From positions 3,596,001 to 3,660,000 of the forward strand of contig NZ_CP107985.1 of NCBI RefSeq assembly GCF_036108815.1: a DNA stretch of 64,000 bases, in the 5' to 3' direction. This DNA is from Streptomyces sp. NBC_00353 (lineage in GTDB: Bacteria; Actinomycetota; Actinomycetes; Streptomycetales; Streptomycetaceae). Each line of letters starts with the position of its first letter. Within the stretch, counting starts at the first letter, position 1. The translations under genes and the position numbers were made by a program. This document shows, in pieces, positions 1-7,984 of the stretch. The notes beneath the pieces are model-generated. The model was not told where the DNA came from. It made no database searches and saw only the letters and a list, made by a program, of their open reading frames with translations.

Positions 1-85
1 ATCGTAAGGAATCAGGGTGCTGATCGCGTCGGGTGGGCGTCGTTCCCCCTGTGGCAGGGGCGCACACCGGACGTACAGCAGCGGC

Positions 86-907
86 TTATTCTTCCATGCC
101 TTCGGGCCTGCGCCAAAATCGGCCGCCGGGCTCCGGCGACCAGCCGAGGATGGAGAGGATCTCACGGTCCTTCTTGTCGAAGGCGCTCGCCTCGCAACGC
201 TCGATGAGATCGGGCCGGTTGACCGCGGTACGGCGGAACGCCTCGTCCCGTCGCCAGCGTGCGATCTTCCCGTGGTGACCGCTGAGCAGGACGTCCGGGA
301 TGCCTCTGCCACGCCACTCGGGCGGCTTGGTGAAGACCGGGCCCTCCAGCAGGTTGGCCATGGCGCCGGGTGCGAAGGAGTCGTCGCGGTGCGACTCGAC
401 GTTGCCGAGCACACCGGGCAGCAGCCGGGCCACCGCCTCGGTGATGACCAGCACGGCAGCCTCCCCGCCGGCCAGCACATAGTCCCCGATGGAGACCTCG
501 ACGACCGGTATGCGGGTGGCGTACTCGTCCATCACCCGGCGGTCGATGCCCTCGTAGCGGGCCGGGGTGAAGATCAGCCACGGCCGCTCGGAGAGCTCCA
601 CGGCGAGCTCCTGGGTGAAGGGGCGGCCGCTGGGTGTGGGTACCACGAGCACCGGGGAGTGCGCCCCGGCCTCGTACCCGTCCGCCAGGGTCTCGTCCAG
701 GGCGTCACCCCACGGCCCGGTCTTCATCACCATGCCGGGACCGCCGCCGTACGGCGTGTCGTCGACCGTGTTGTGCCGGTCGTACGTCCAGTCCCGGAGA
801 TCGTGCACGTGTACATCGAGGCGGCCCCGGGCGCGGGCCTTGCCGACGAGTGAGACGTTCAGCGGTTCCAGGTACTCGGGGAAGATCGTGACGACGTCGA
901 GCCGCAT
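86..907 (-). CDS. trmD: tRNA (guanine-N1-)-methyltransferase TrmD
   Basis: TrmD methylates G37 next to the anticodon of several tRNAs, using S-adenosylmethionine, and prevents frameshifting. The 273-aa protein begins MRLDVVTIFPEY, as TrmD proteins do. It has the SAM-binding trefoil-knot segment SIGDYVLAGGEAA near residue 135 and the catalytic-region motif RYEGIDRRV just before it. The length is slightly above that of E. coli TrmD because of a C-terminal tail. The reading frame stays open upstream into rimM, but the ATG at 905-907 gives the conserved N-terminus and overlaps the rimM stop by one base (TGATG), a sign of translational coupling. It is the last gene visible of rpsP-khpA-rimM-trmD; rplS would normally follow, beyond the window's left edge. 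Confidence 0.97.
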   Translation of the reverse strand: MRLDVVTIFPEYLEPLNVSLVGKARARGRLDVHVHDLRDWTYDRHNTVDDTPYGGGPGMVMKTGPWGDALDETLADGYEAGAHSPVLVVPTPSGRPFTQELAVELSERPWLIFTPARYEGIDRRVMDEYATRIPVVEVSIGDYVLAGGEAAVLVITEAVARLLPGVLGNVESHRDDSFAPGAMANLLEGPVFTKPPEWRGRGIPDVLLSGHHGKIARWRRDEAFRRTAVNRPDLIERCEASAFDKKDREILSILGWSPEPGGRFWRRPEGMEE

Positions 908-1476
908 CAGGCGTCGTTCCCCGGCTCGGAGGCCTCTTCGTCCCGCGAGGAGACGATCACTGCCTGGCTGTCGTCGATCAGGCCGGGCGGCGGGGTGATG
1001 ACCGCGCGCTGCTCCTCCAGATCGATCTCGGTGACGATCTCCTCGACGAACGGGATCATCACCTCGCTGCCGTCCGGGCGCTCCACGATGAAGAGGTCCT
1101 GGGACGGCAGATGCGAGATCTCGGTGATCCGGCCGATCTCGGTGCCGTCGGCGAGGACCACATCGAGGTCGATGAGCTGGTGGTCGTAGAACTCCTCGGG
1201 GTCCTCCGGGAGCTCCGCCGGGTCGACGTCGGCGATCAGCAGGGTGTTCCGGAGGGCCTCGGCCGCCGTACGGTCGCGTACGCCTTCGAAACGCAGCAGC
1301 AGCCTGCCGCTGTGCACCCGTCCGGTCTCGATGGTCAGCGGCCCGTTCGCTGCCGGGTCGGTGGCCAGGCGGGCCCCGGGGCCGAGCCTCAGCTCCGGCT
1401 CGTCCGTACGCACCTCGACGGTGACCTCGCCCTTGATGCCGTGGGCGCGGCCGATCCGCGCAACTACCAGCTGCAC
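907..1476 (-). CDS. rimM: 16S rRNA processing protein RimM
   Basis: RimM binds ribosomal protein S19 and helps the 30S head mature. The 189-aa protein starts MQLVVARIGRAHGIKGEV, the typical RimM N-terminal beta-barrel, and has the PRC-barrel segment EEFYDHQLIDLDVVL near residue 95 followed by GTEIGRITEI. Its stop overlaps the trmD start. A strong hairpin sits between it and khpA upstream, so it may be partly uncoupled from rpsP. The acidic C-terminal tail (SRDEEASEPGNDA) is variable and not diagnostic. Confidence 0.96.
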   Translation of the reverse strand: MQLVVARIGRAHGIKGEVTVEVRTDEPELRLGPGARLATDPAANGPLTIETGRVHSGRLLLRFEGVRDRTAAEALRNTLLIADVDPAELPEDPEEFYDHQLIDLDVVLADGTEIGRITEISHLPSQDLFIVERPDGSEVMIPFVEEIVTEIDLEEQRAVITPPPGLIDDSQAVIVSSRDEEASEPGNDA

Positions 1477-1501
1477 CTTGTGTCTCTCCTGTCATACGAC
1501 G

Positions 1502-1538
1502 ACGGGCCGGGGCGGGCGCATGGCCCTCCCCGGCCCGT
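1502..1538 (-). terminator. hairpin between khpA and rimM
   Basis: Arms ACGGGCCGGGG (1502-1512) and CCCCGGCCCGT (1528-1538) are perfectly complementary over 11 bp with a 15-nt loop. There is no T tract. It lies inside what looks like one operon, so it is either a partial terminator that lowers expression of rimM-trmD relative to rpsP or an RNA processing or stability element. Confidence 0.55.
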
Positions 1539-1555
1539 GCCGGTGTTCAACTCTG

Positions 1556-1795
1556 TCAGCGAACCTGGTCCACATCGACGAGGTCGACGCGGATGCCACG
1601 GCCGCCGATGGCGCCCACGACGGTTCGCAGCGCGCGTGCGGTGCGGCCGTTGCGGCCGATCACCTTGCCGAGGTCATCGGGATGGACCCGGACCTCGAGC
1701 ACACGACCACGGCGCAGGTTGCGCGAGGCGACCTGCACATCGTCGGGGTTGTCGACGATGCCCTTCACGAGGTGCTCGAGAGCCTCCTCGAGCAT
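1556..1795 (-). CDS. khpA: KH-domain RNA-binding protein KhpA
   Basis: A 79-aa single KH domain protein of the YlqC/KhpA family, which binds RNA and in other Gram-positives pairs with KhpB. The KH signature GKVIGRNGRTA (GxxGxxG loop) is at about residues 43-53. It sits 2 nt after the rpsP stop, the standard place for this gene in actinobacteria and firmicutes, and is surely co-transcribed with rpsP. The start follows the end of rpsP directly and matches the family N-terminus MLEEALEHLVKGIV. Confidence 0.93.
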   Translation of the reverse strand: MLEEALEHLVKGIVDNPDDVQVASRNLRRGRVLEVRVHPDDLGKVIGRNGRTARALRTVVGAIGGRGIRVDLVDVDQVR

Positions 1796-1797
1796 GC

Positions 1798-2241
1798 TCA
1801 GGCCTCGGTCGACTCGGCGGGCGCGGCAGCGTCAGCCGCCTCGTCCGCCTTCTTGTCGGCCTTCTTCGCCTTCTGCGTGATGGCCTCGCCCTTGGACTCC
1901 TCGCCGGTGTCCTTGGCCAGGGCCTCGAACAGGGCGCGCTTGTCGGCCTTGGGCTCCGGCTGCAGCAGCGGCGCGGGGGCGGGGAGACCCTTGTGGGCCT
2001 GCCAGTCACCGGTGAGCTTCAGGATCGCGAGAACCGGCTCGGTCGGCTGGGCGCCGACGGACAGCCAGTACTGCGCACGCTCCGAGTTGACCTCGATGCG
2101 CGAGGGGTTCTGCACCGGGTGGTACAGGCCGATCTCCTCGATGGCCCGGCCGTCACGGCGGGTACGGGAGTCGGCGACGACGATGCGGTAGTGAGGCGAA
2201 CGGATCTTGCCCAGACGCTTCAGCTTGATCTTGACTGCCAC
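1798..2241 (-). CDS. rpsP: 30S ribosomal protein S16
   Basis: A structural protein of the 30S subunit. The first ~85 residues match S16 (MAVKIKLKRLGKIRSPHYRI..., VDSRTRRDGRAIEEIG). At 147 aa it is much longer than the ~80-aa enteric S16; the extra ~60 residues are a low-complexity Lys/Ala/Glu tail (KAKKADKKADEAADAAAPAES), a common actinobacterial feature. It is first in the rpsP-khpA-rimM-trmD cluster, so the operon promoter should lie in the 157-bp gap up to 2398. Confidence 0.97.
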   Translation of the reverse strand: MAVKIKLKRLGKIRSPHYRIVVADSRTRRDGRAIEEIGLYHPVQNPSRIEVNSERAQYWLSVGAQPTEPVLAILKLTGDWQAHKGLPAPAPLLQPEPKADKRALFEALAKDTGEESKGEAITQKAKKADKKADEAADAAAPAESTEA

Positions 2242-2398
2242 GGAAGTGGTGTCTCCTGGTCTATGACGTGGTTGGGCACAACGAAGATGCCACGTGGGGT
2301 TGCGGTACTCGGGTGCCCGATGGACGCGTCAGCCGGAGGCGAGAGGGTTCCTGTGCGGCTGTCGAGTACAGCTAGCCATTGTGCCACACCACATCGGG

Positions 2399-2992
2399 TC
2401 ACCCCACCGCGACCGCCGCTTCCGGGATGCGGAAGGGCTTTCCGCAGCCACCGCAGACGATCGGCGCCTGGGCGAGGACCGACGGAACGACCCGGACGTT
2501 GCGTCCGCAGTCGCAGACGGCCTTGACGCGCACGCCGCCTCCGGAGGAGCCGTGCCGGGCGGCCGGCCCGCGGAAGGAGCGTTTGGTGTCGGCGGCGGTG
2601 GCGACCGTGTGCGCCTTGAGGGCGCGTTGCAGTCGCTCGATCGTCGGGCGGTAACGGCGCTTGGCCTCGGGGTTGAGCGTGACCAGCGAGAAGCCACTGC
2701 TGGGGTGGGGCTCCTCGGCATGGTCGAGACCCAACTCCTCGGCGATCGCGAGGAATCGTCTGTTGTGGTAGCGGCCGGCGCGGGAGGTGTCACGGACACC
2801 TCGGGCGGCGGCGATGCCATGGACTGCCTCGTGCAGCAGTCGCTCGAAGGAGAGCTCGGCGCCACAGGCGGACGAGGACTCTCCGATCAGGGACTCGGGC
2901 GCGGCAAGATCGGGCAGCTCGGGGTGGTACCGCTGAATGTCGGCCCACGCCTGTGCCAGCTCTGCGGCAAGTACAGGTGGTGTCGTGCTCAC
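2399..2992 (-). CDS. SprT-like zinc metalloprotein
   Basis: A 197-aa protein with the metallopeptidase motif LLHEAVHGIAAARG (HExxH) near residue 55, followed by SRAGRYHNRRF, as in SprT-like proteins. The C-terminus carries a small zinc ribbon (CDCG ... CGGCGKPF). The frame extends 27 codons further upstream, but the GTG at 2990-2992 gives the N-terminus VSTTPPVLAAELAQAW, which fits the compact domain better. SprT-like proteins elsewhere act as DNA-protein crosslink proteases or metal-binding proteins; the substrate here is unknown. It lies upstream of rpsP on the same strand, with a gap that makes separate transcription likely. Confidence 0.7.
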   Translation of the reverse strand: MSTTPPVLAAELAQAWADIQRYHPELPDLAAPESLIGESSSACGAELSFERLLHEAVHGIAAARGVRDTSRAGRYHNRRFLAIAEELGLDHAEEPHPSSGFSLVTLNPEAKRRYRPTIERLQRALKAHTVATAADTKRSFRGPAARHGSSGGGVRVKAVCDCGRNVRVVPSVLAQAPIVCGGCGKPFRIPEAAVAVG

Positions 2993-3233
2993 GTCGTGAC
3001 AACGAGCCTGAGTGCCCCGGTGTTCCGATTCCGGGCCATCCCAAATATTTTGCACGTACCAGTCAGTTGCCATTCATGCGTCGTGACGAGGGCAGGTGCG
3101 CTGATCTGCGGAGAACTCTCACAGCTCGCACGAAGCCGGTACGTAGTGACGCGTACGCCGTGACGCGTACGCCCCGGCGCGCGGACAGCGCCTGCGCGCC
3201 GGGTCCGGACGGTTCCGGGGACACCGTCGGGCG

Positions 3234-4649
3234 TCAGTAGGCGCGGGCCACGACGGCGACAGTACCCGGGGCGTCGTCGGACTGCGGAACCGACCCGTCC
3301 TCGGCCACCAGACACCGTACCGAGGCGCCATGCTCCCCGAGCCGGGCCTCCCCTGCCGGGCCGAGGACGTCCCACGGAATGCAGGCCCAGCCGCCCGCGG
3401 CCGCTGCTTCTGCGGCCTCCTCGACGGTGGCCACCTCGCTGGTGCGGGAGGTGCGGCGGGCCCGGGACTCACGCAGCAGGGTCGCCTGGTCCTCCTCCAG
3501 AACGGCCGGCAGCAGGGCCGCCAGCGCCTCGATCGGGACCGGTTGCTTCCCGCCGGGGATGCGGCGGGCCAGCATCGCCGTGCCGTTCTCCAGATCGCGC
3601 GGGCCGACCTCGATCCGTACGGGTACGCCCTTCAGCTCCCAGTCGACCGCGCGCCGGCCGAACGGGGTGTCCGTGCGGTCGTCGACGTGGACCCTGATCC
3701 CGGCGGCGCGCAGCCGGTCGCCGATGGAGCGGACCGCGGCGAGTACCGCCTCGTCCCCCTTGATCGCGAGGACGACCGCCTGGACGGCGGCCAGCCGCGG
3801 CGGGACGCGGAGCCCCTGGTCGTCGCCGTGCGACATGATCAGGCCGCCGACCATCCGGGTCGAGGTGCCCCAGGAGGTCTGCCAGACCAGCTCCTGCCTG
3901 CCCTCCTTCGACAGGTACTCGGTGTGGAAGGCCTTGGCGAAATTGGTGCCGAGCTCATGGCTCGTACCCATCTGCAGGGCCTTGCCGTCGCCCATCATCG
4001 CTTCGAGGGTGAGCGTGTTGACGGCGCCCGCGAACCGCTCGCTCGGGGTCTTGCGGCCGAGCACCACATCGATGCCGAGGACCTCGGTCATGAAGTCCGC
4101 GTAGACGTCCCGGTGGATGCGGGCGGCGTACTCCCGGGCGTCCTCGAACGTGGCGTGGGCGGTGTGGCCCTCCTGCCAGAGGAACTCCGTCGTACGGAGA
4201 AAGACCCGCGGGCGCATCTCCCAGCGGACGACGTTGGCCCACTGGTTGATCAGGAGGGGCAGATCCCGGTAGCTCTGGACCCATTTCGAGAAGTACTCAT
4301 TGATGATCGTTTCGGACGTCGGCCGCACCACCACGGGCTCTTCGAGGTCCTTGCCGCCGCCGTGGGTGACGATGGCGAGCTCGGGTGCGAAGCCCTCGAC
4401 GTGCTCCGCTTCGCGTGTCAGGTAAGACTGGGGGATGAAGAGTGGGAAGTAGGCGTTCTGGGCGCCCGCATCCTTGATGCGGGCATCCATCTCCTGCTGC
4501 ATCCGCTCCCACAGGCCGTATCCGTACGGTCGGATGACCATGGTGCCGCGCACCGGACCGTTGTCCGCGAGTTCGGCCTTGTTGATCAGATCCTGGTACC
4601 AGCGGGGAAAGTCCTCGGCCTGGGGTGTGAGAACGGGTGCCTTTGCCAT
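3234..4649 (-). CDS. proS: prolyl-tRNA synthetase, archaeal/eukaryotic type
   Basis: Charges tRNA-Pro with proline. The 471-aa protein has class II synthetase features: VRGTMVIRPYGYGLWERM near residue 33, motif 2 in FLRTTEFLWQEGHTAH, and the motif 3 region DDQGLRVPPRLA. It lacks the ~180-residue editing insertion of the common bacterial ProRS, and its length and motifs match the shorter archaeal/eukaryotic-type enzyme that many Streptomyces carry as a second copy. The start is the ATG at 4647-4649 (MAKAPVLTPQAEDFPRWY); the long upstream open frame runs antisense to the methyltransferase gene and is a GC artefact. A divergent methyltransferase gene lies 246 bp away. Confidence 0.93.
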   Translation of the reverse strand: MAKAPVLTPQAEDFPRWYQDLINKAELADNGPVRGTMVIRPYGYGLWERMQQEMDARIKDAGAQNAYFPLFIPQSYLTREAEHVEGFAPELAIVTHGGGKDLEEPVVVRPTSETIINEYFSKWVQSYRDLPLLINQWANVVRWEMRPRVFLRTTEFLWQEGHTAHATFEDAREYAARIHRDVYADFMTEVLGIDVVLGRKTPSERFAGAVNTLTLEAMMGDGKALQMGTSHELGTNFAKAFHTEYLSKEGRQELVWQTSWGTSTRMVGGLIMSHGDDQGLRVPPRLAAVQAVVLAIKGDEAVLAAVRSIGDRLRAAGIRVHVDDRTDTPFGRRAVDWELKGVPVRIEVGPRDLENGTAMLARRIPGGKQPVPIEALAALLPAVLEEDQATLLRESRARRTSRTSEVATVEEAAEAAAAGGWACIPWDVLGPAGEARLGEHGASVRCLVAEDGSVPQSDDAPGTVAVVARAY

Positions 4650-4895
4650 GGCGCGCATCGTACGGCGACATCTCGCTCCGCACGGAGTGACGGGACCGGC
4701 CTTCGTGGCCGGTATCCGGGGGCGCACGACGTGTCCCCCGGGGCGCACGACCGTAGCGCGCAACCATTGCCCTCCGACCCCTGGACGAAGCCGCGGATGC
4801 GGAGTTCTCTGACTTACGGGGGAGTGCGGGCGCGCAGACACACGGGGGCCGTCCACTCGGGTACGACCGATTTCTCGGCGGATTGGGGCGCTTTC

Positions 4896-5756
4896 ATGAC
4901 ACCAACGCTCGTCCGGCACCACAGGCAGGCGGATGCATCCGCCCCGGTGGACCCCGGAACCCGTGCCCGTGACTGGGCCGAGATCCAGGAGCGCATGCTC
5001 GCACCGCTGTACGAAGCGGTGTACGAGCGGCTCGAAATCGGAGCCGGTACGCGGATGCTCTCCCTCGGCTGCGGCTCCGGGCTCGCGCTGCTGATGGCCG
5101 CCGCCCGTGCGGCGCACGTCACCGGCGTCGACACCGACCGTGAACGTCTTGCTCTGGCCCGCGAACGGCTGCTGCCCGATCCCGGACCCGAGCGGGCCGG
5201 GGACGGCCTGCCGGTGCTCCTCGACGGTGATCCGTCCGTCGCCGCCCGGCCCGAAGGCCCCCCGTACAACCTGCTCACCGTGTTCACCCCGATCGGCTGC
5301 TCGGCGGGCGACTCCGAAGGACTGAAGCCGGAGCTGGAGACCGCTGTTCCGCTGGTCGCGCGGGGCAGCTCGGTGGTGCTGACCGGATGGGGTCCGCCCG
5401 AGCGGTGTGCCACTGCGGCGGTGCTGCGGGTGGCGACGCGGCTCGGTGACGAGGTGCGTGCGCCCCGCGCGGGAGGCTGGCGCCCGGCGCGCCGGGACGA
5501 TCTGGAGGAGGTCGCGTTCCGGGTCGGGCTCAATCCGAACGGCTCGGGACGGGTGGCATGCCCGTTCGGGTACGCGGACATGGGCAGCGCGGTGCGCGGG
5601 CTGCTGTCGACCCGGCTGTTCGACGCGGCGGTACGGGCGACGGACCGGTCCCAGGTGGAGAAGGAGGTCGCGGAGGCACTGCATCCGCACCGGCGCCGGG
5701 ACGGCACGGTCTGGATGCCGAATGTCTTCCGCTATCTCGTCTGCACCACTCCCTAG
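4896..5756 (+). CDS. SAM-dependent methyltransferase, class I
   Basis: A 286-aa protein with a Rossmann-type SAM-binding motif I (LSLGCGSGLALLMA, about residues 52-65) followed by the acidic loop VTGVDTDRERLALA. The N-terminus TRARDWAEIQERMLAPLYEAVYERL is typical of small-molecule methyltransferases found beside proS and ftsH in Streptomyces. No substrate-specific motif can be recognised. The start ATG at 4896 is the first one giving a full methyltransferase fold; the open frame further upstream is antisense to proS. It is convergent with ftsH, 63 bp away. Confidence 0.75.
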   Translation: MTPTLVRHHRQADASAPVDPGTRARDWAEIQERMLAPLYEAVYERLEIGAGTRMLSLGCGSGLALLMAAARAAHVTGVDTDRERLALARERLLPDPGPERAGDGLPVLLDGDPSVAARPEGPPYNLLTVFTPIGCSAGDSEGLKPELETAVPLVARGSSVVLTGWGPPERCATAAVLRVATRLGDEVRAPRAGGWRPARRDDLEEVAFRVGLNPNGSGRVACPFGYADMGSAVRGLLSTRLFDAAVRATDRSQVEKEVAEALHPHRRRDGTVWMPNVFRYLVCTTP

Positions 5757-5819
5757 CAGCGCGCTCCACCCCCGGAAGGGTGTTCCGCAGAAGGCGTTCC
5801 GTGCCCGGCCGGGCGGCTC

Positions 5820-7733
5820 TCAGTGCTTGGCCAGGCGCGCGACGCCCGCCGCCCGGTAGGCCGCCTCCTCGTCCAGCGTCTCGTTCTGCAGCAGCGCGGA
5901 AGCCAGCGCATCGAGCTTCTCCCGGTGCTCGCGCAGCAGCTGCTGCGCCTCGATGTAGCACTCATCGACGATGCGCCGCATCTCGTGGTCCACCACGTCC
6001 AGCGTGGCGGGCGCCGCCGAGAGTCCGTACGCCTGCTGGGCGTCGCCCGGGATCGCCGTCAGCCTGCCGACTCTTTCGCTCATCCCCCAGCGCCCGACCA
6101 TTCCACGCGCCAGGCTGGTGACCTGCTCCAGGTCGCTCTCCGAGCCCGTGGTGACCACTCCGTAGACCAGCTGTTCCGCGGCCATGCCACCGAGGGCGCC
6201 GATGATGCGGCCGCGCAGATAGTCCTCGGTGTACGCGTACTTGTCGGCCTCCGGCGTCGAGAGGGTGACGCCGAGAGCCCGGCCGCGCGGCACGATGGTG
6301 ACCTTGCGGACCGGATCGGCGCCGGGCTGGAGCATCCCGAGGAGGGCGTGGCCGCTCTCGTGGTACGCGGTCCTGCGGCGCTCCTCCTCCGGCATGACCA
6401 GCGGTCGTTCGGCTCCGAGCTGGACCTTCTCCAGGGCGTCCGACAGGTCGGTCTGGTTGACCTCGGACTTTTTGCGCTTGACGGCGAGCAGGGCGGCCTC
6501 GTTGGCGAGGTTGGCGAGGTCCGCACCGGTCATGCCGGGGGTCGTGCGGGCCACCTGGCCGAGGCTCACGTCCTCGGAGAGCGGGATCTGCCGGGTGTGG
6601 ATCTTCAAGATCGCCTCCCGGCCGCCCCGGTCCGGTGGACTCACCTGGACGATCCGGTCGAAGCGGCCGGGCCTGGTGAGCGCCGGGTCGAGGACATCGG
6701 CCCGGTTGGTCGCGGCGAGGACGACGACGCCTTCCGATCCGGAGAAGCCGTCCATCTCGGTGAGGATCTGGTTCAGCGTCTGTTCGCGCTCGTCGTGGCC
6801 GCCCATGCCGGAGCCGCCGCCGCGAGCCCGGCCGATGGTGTCGATCTCGTCGATGAAGACGATGGCGGGGGCGACCTTGCGGGCCTCGGCGAAGAGTTCC
6901 CGTACCCGGCTCGCGCCGACGCCGACGATCATCTCGATGAACTCGGAGGCGGAGGCGGAGAAGAACGGCACCCCGGCCTCGCCCGCGACGGCCCTTGCGA
7001 GCAGCGTCTTGCCGGTGCCGGGCGGGCCCGCGAGCAGCACTCCCCCGGGCATCCGGGCGCCCATCTTCCGGTACTCCTGCGGGTTCTTCAGGAAGTCGAC
7101 GACATCGTTGAGTTCGCCCTCGACCTCGTCGATCCCGGCCACGTCCTCGAAAGTGGTGCGCTTGGCGCCCTCCAGTTCGACCGGTCTGGGCGGGGCCTTG
7201 CGCCCCAGTGCGCCGACGCCGCCGAGCCCGCCGGACATCCGGCGGGCGATGAAGACCCAGAGCAGGACGAGCAGCAGGATCGGGGCCAGGGAGATCAGCA
7301 GGTTGGCGAGGAAGCTGCGCTGCTGGACGACCGGTTCCGCGGTGACGGCGACATCGTCCTTGATCAGCTCGGCCCAGAGGTTGTCGTCGGCGAACGCGGG
7401 CCGCTGGGTGACGAACTTGGTGTACGTCTTGTCGCTGCCGGGGACCTTCGCCTCCTTCCTCAGCTGCCCCTGGATGGCGTCGCCCTTGGAGTAGATCTTG
7501 GAGACGTTGCCCGCCGTGACCTGCTTGGTGAACTCCGTGTAGGCGATGGTCGGCTCGTTCCTGCCGTTGAAGAAGGAGAGCACCAGATTGGTGATCAGAT
7601 AGACGGCCAGCGCGGTCAGCAGCAGTCCGCCCCAGCCGCCAGGCATCTTCCGACGCGGCGGAGGGGGCGGTGGGGCGCCCTCGGAGCGCCACGGCTGGTC
7701 GGTCCGATCGCGTGGCGGTACAGGACTGGTCAC
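5820..7733 (-). CDS. ftsH: ATP-dependent zinc metalloprotease FtsH
   Basis: A membrane-anchored AAA+ protease that degrades unassembled or damaged membrane and some cytosolic proteins. The 637-aa protein has a proline-rich start, two membrane segments (near residues 32-52 and 135-160), the Walker A motif GPPGTGKTLLARAV, Walker B IVFIDEIDTIG, the second region of homology ending LTRPGRFDR, and the protease site HESGH. All catalytic motifs are intact. It begins with GTG at 7733 behind AGGAG. Streptomyces usually have another FtsH elsewhere (near hpt/folE); this copy, beside ffh, is a second paralogue by context. Confidence 0.95.
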   Translation of the reverse strand: MTSPVPPRDRTDQPWRSEGAPPPPPPRRKMPGGWGGLLLTALAVYLITNLVLSFFNGRNEPTIAYTEFTKQVTAGNVSKIYSKGDAIQGQLRKEAKVPGSDKTYTKFVTQRPAFADDNLWAELIKDDVAVTAEPVVQQRSFLANLLISLAPILLLVLLWVFIARRMSGGLGGVGALGRKAPPRPVELEGAKRTTFEDVAGIDEVEGELNDVVDFLKNPQEYRKMGARMPGGVLLAGPPGTGKTLLARAVAGEAGVPFFSASASEFIEMIVGVGASRVRELFAEARKVAPAIVFIDEIDTIGRARGGGSGMGGHDEREQTLNQILTEMDGFSGSEGVVVLAATNRADVLDPALTRPGRFDRIVQVSPPDRGGREAILKIHTRQIPLSEDVSLGQVARTTPGMTGADLANLANEAALLAVKRKKSEVNQTDLSDALEKVQLGAERPLVMPEEERRRTAYHESGHALLGMLQPGADPVRKVTIVPRGRALGVTLSTPEADKYAYTEDYLRGRIIGALGGMAAEQLVYGVVTTGSESDLEQVTSLARGMVGRWGMSERVGRLTAIPGDAQQAYGLSAAPATLDVVDHEMRRIVDECYIEAQQLLREHREKLDALASALLQNETLDEEAAYRAAGVARLAKH

Positions 7734-7928
7734 GCGCGCTCCTCTGCCGACGACCTTGAGGCGACATTAAGCACCAGAGCCTCCGGGGGCCCGTCCGGTG
7801 GGCCCATGGGGGGACATCGGCGCGCGGACGCGTGAAGCCCGGGCAATATCCGGAACCCTGTTCGGGGCCGGCCAACGGGACGACGCTGTGGCCTGGGCGG
7901 CACACGGCCTGAGCAGGCGGGGCGCACA

Positions 7929-7967
7929 CGAAAGGGGCGCCCGCCGGGAAGGCGGGCGCCCCTTTCG
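7929..7967 (-). terminator. terminator downstream of ffh
   Basis: A perfect 17-bp stem (7929-7945 with 7951-7967) and a 5-nt loop lie 17 nt after the ffh stop. The 3' arm ends CCCCTTTCG on both strands, so it can work in either direction. It separates ffh from ftsH, which begins 196 nt further along. Confidence 0.85.
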
Positions 7968-7984
7968 CACATGGGCCGAGAGCG

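Noticed and set aside
4650..5690. N-terminal extension of proS into the methyltransferase region
   Set aside because: The extension is antisense to a clear methyltransferase gene and the conserved ProRS N-terminus starts at 4649.
5823..7835. Long open frame antisense to ftsH (670 codons)
   Set aside because: A codon-bias shadow of a GC-rich gene; no conserved motifs, while the opposite strand encodes a complete FtsH.
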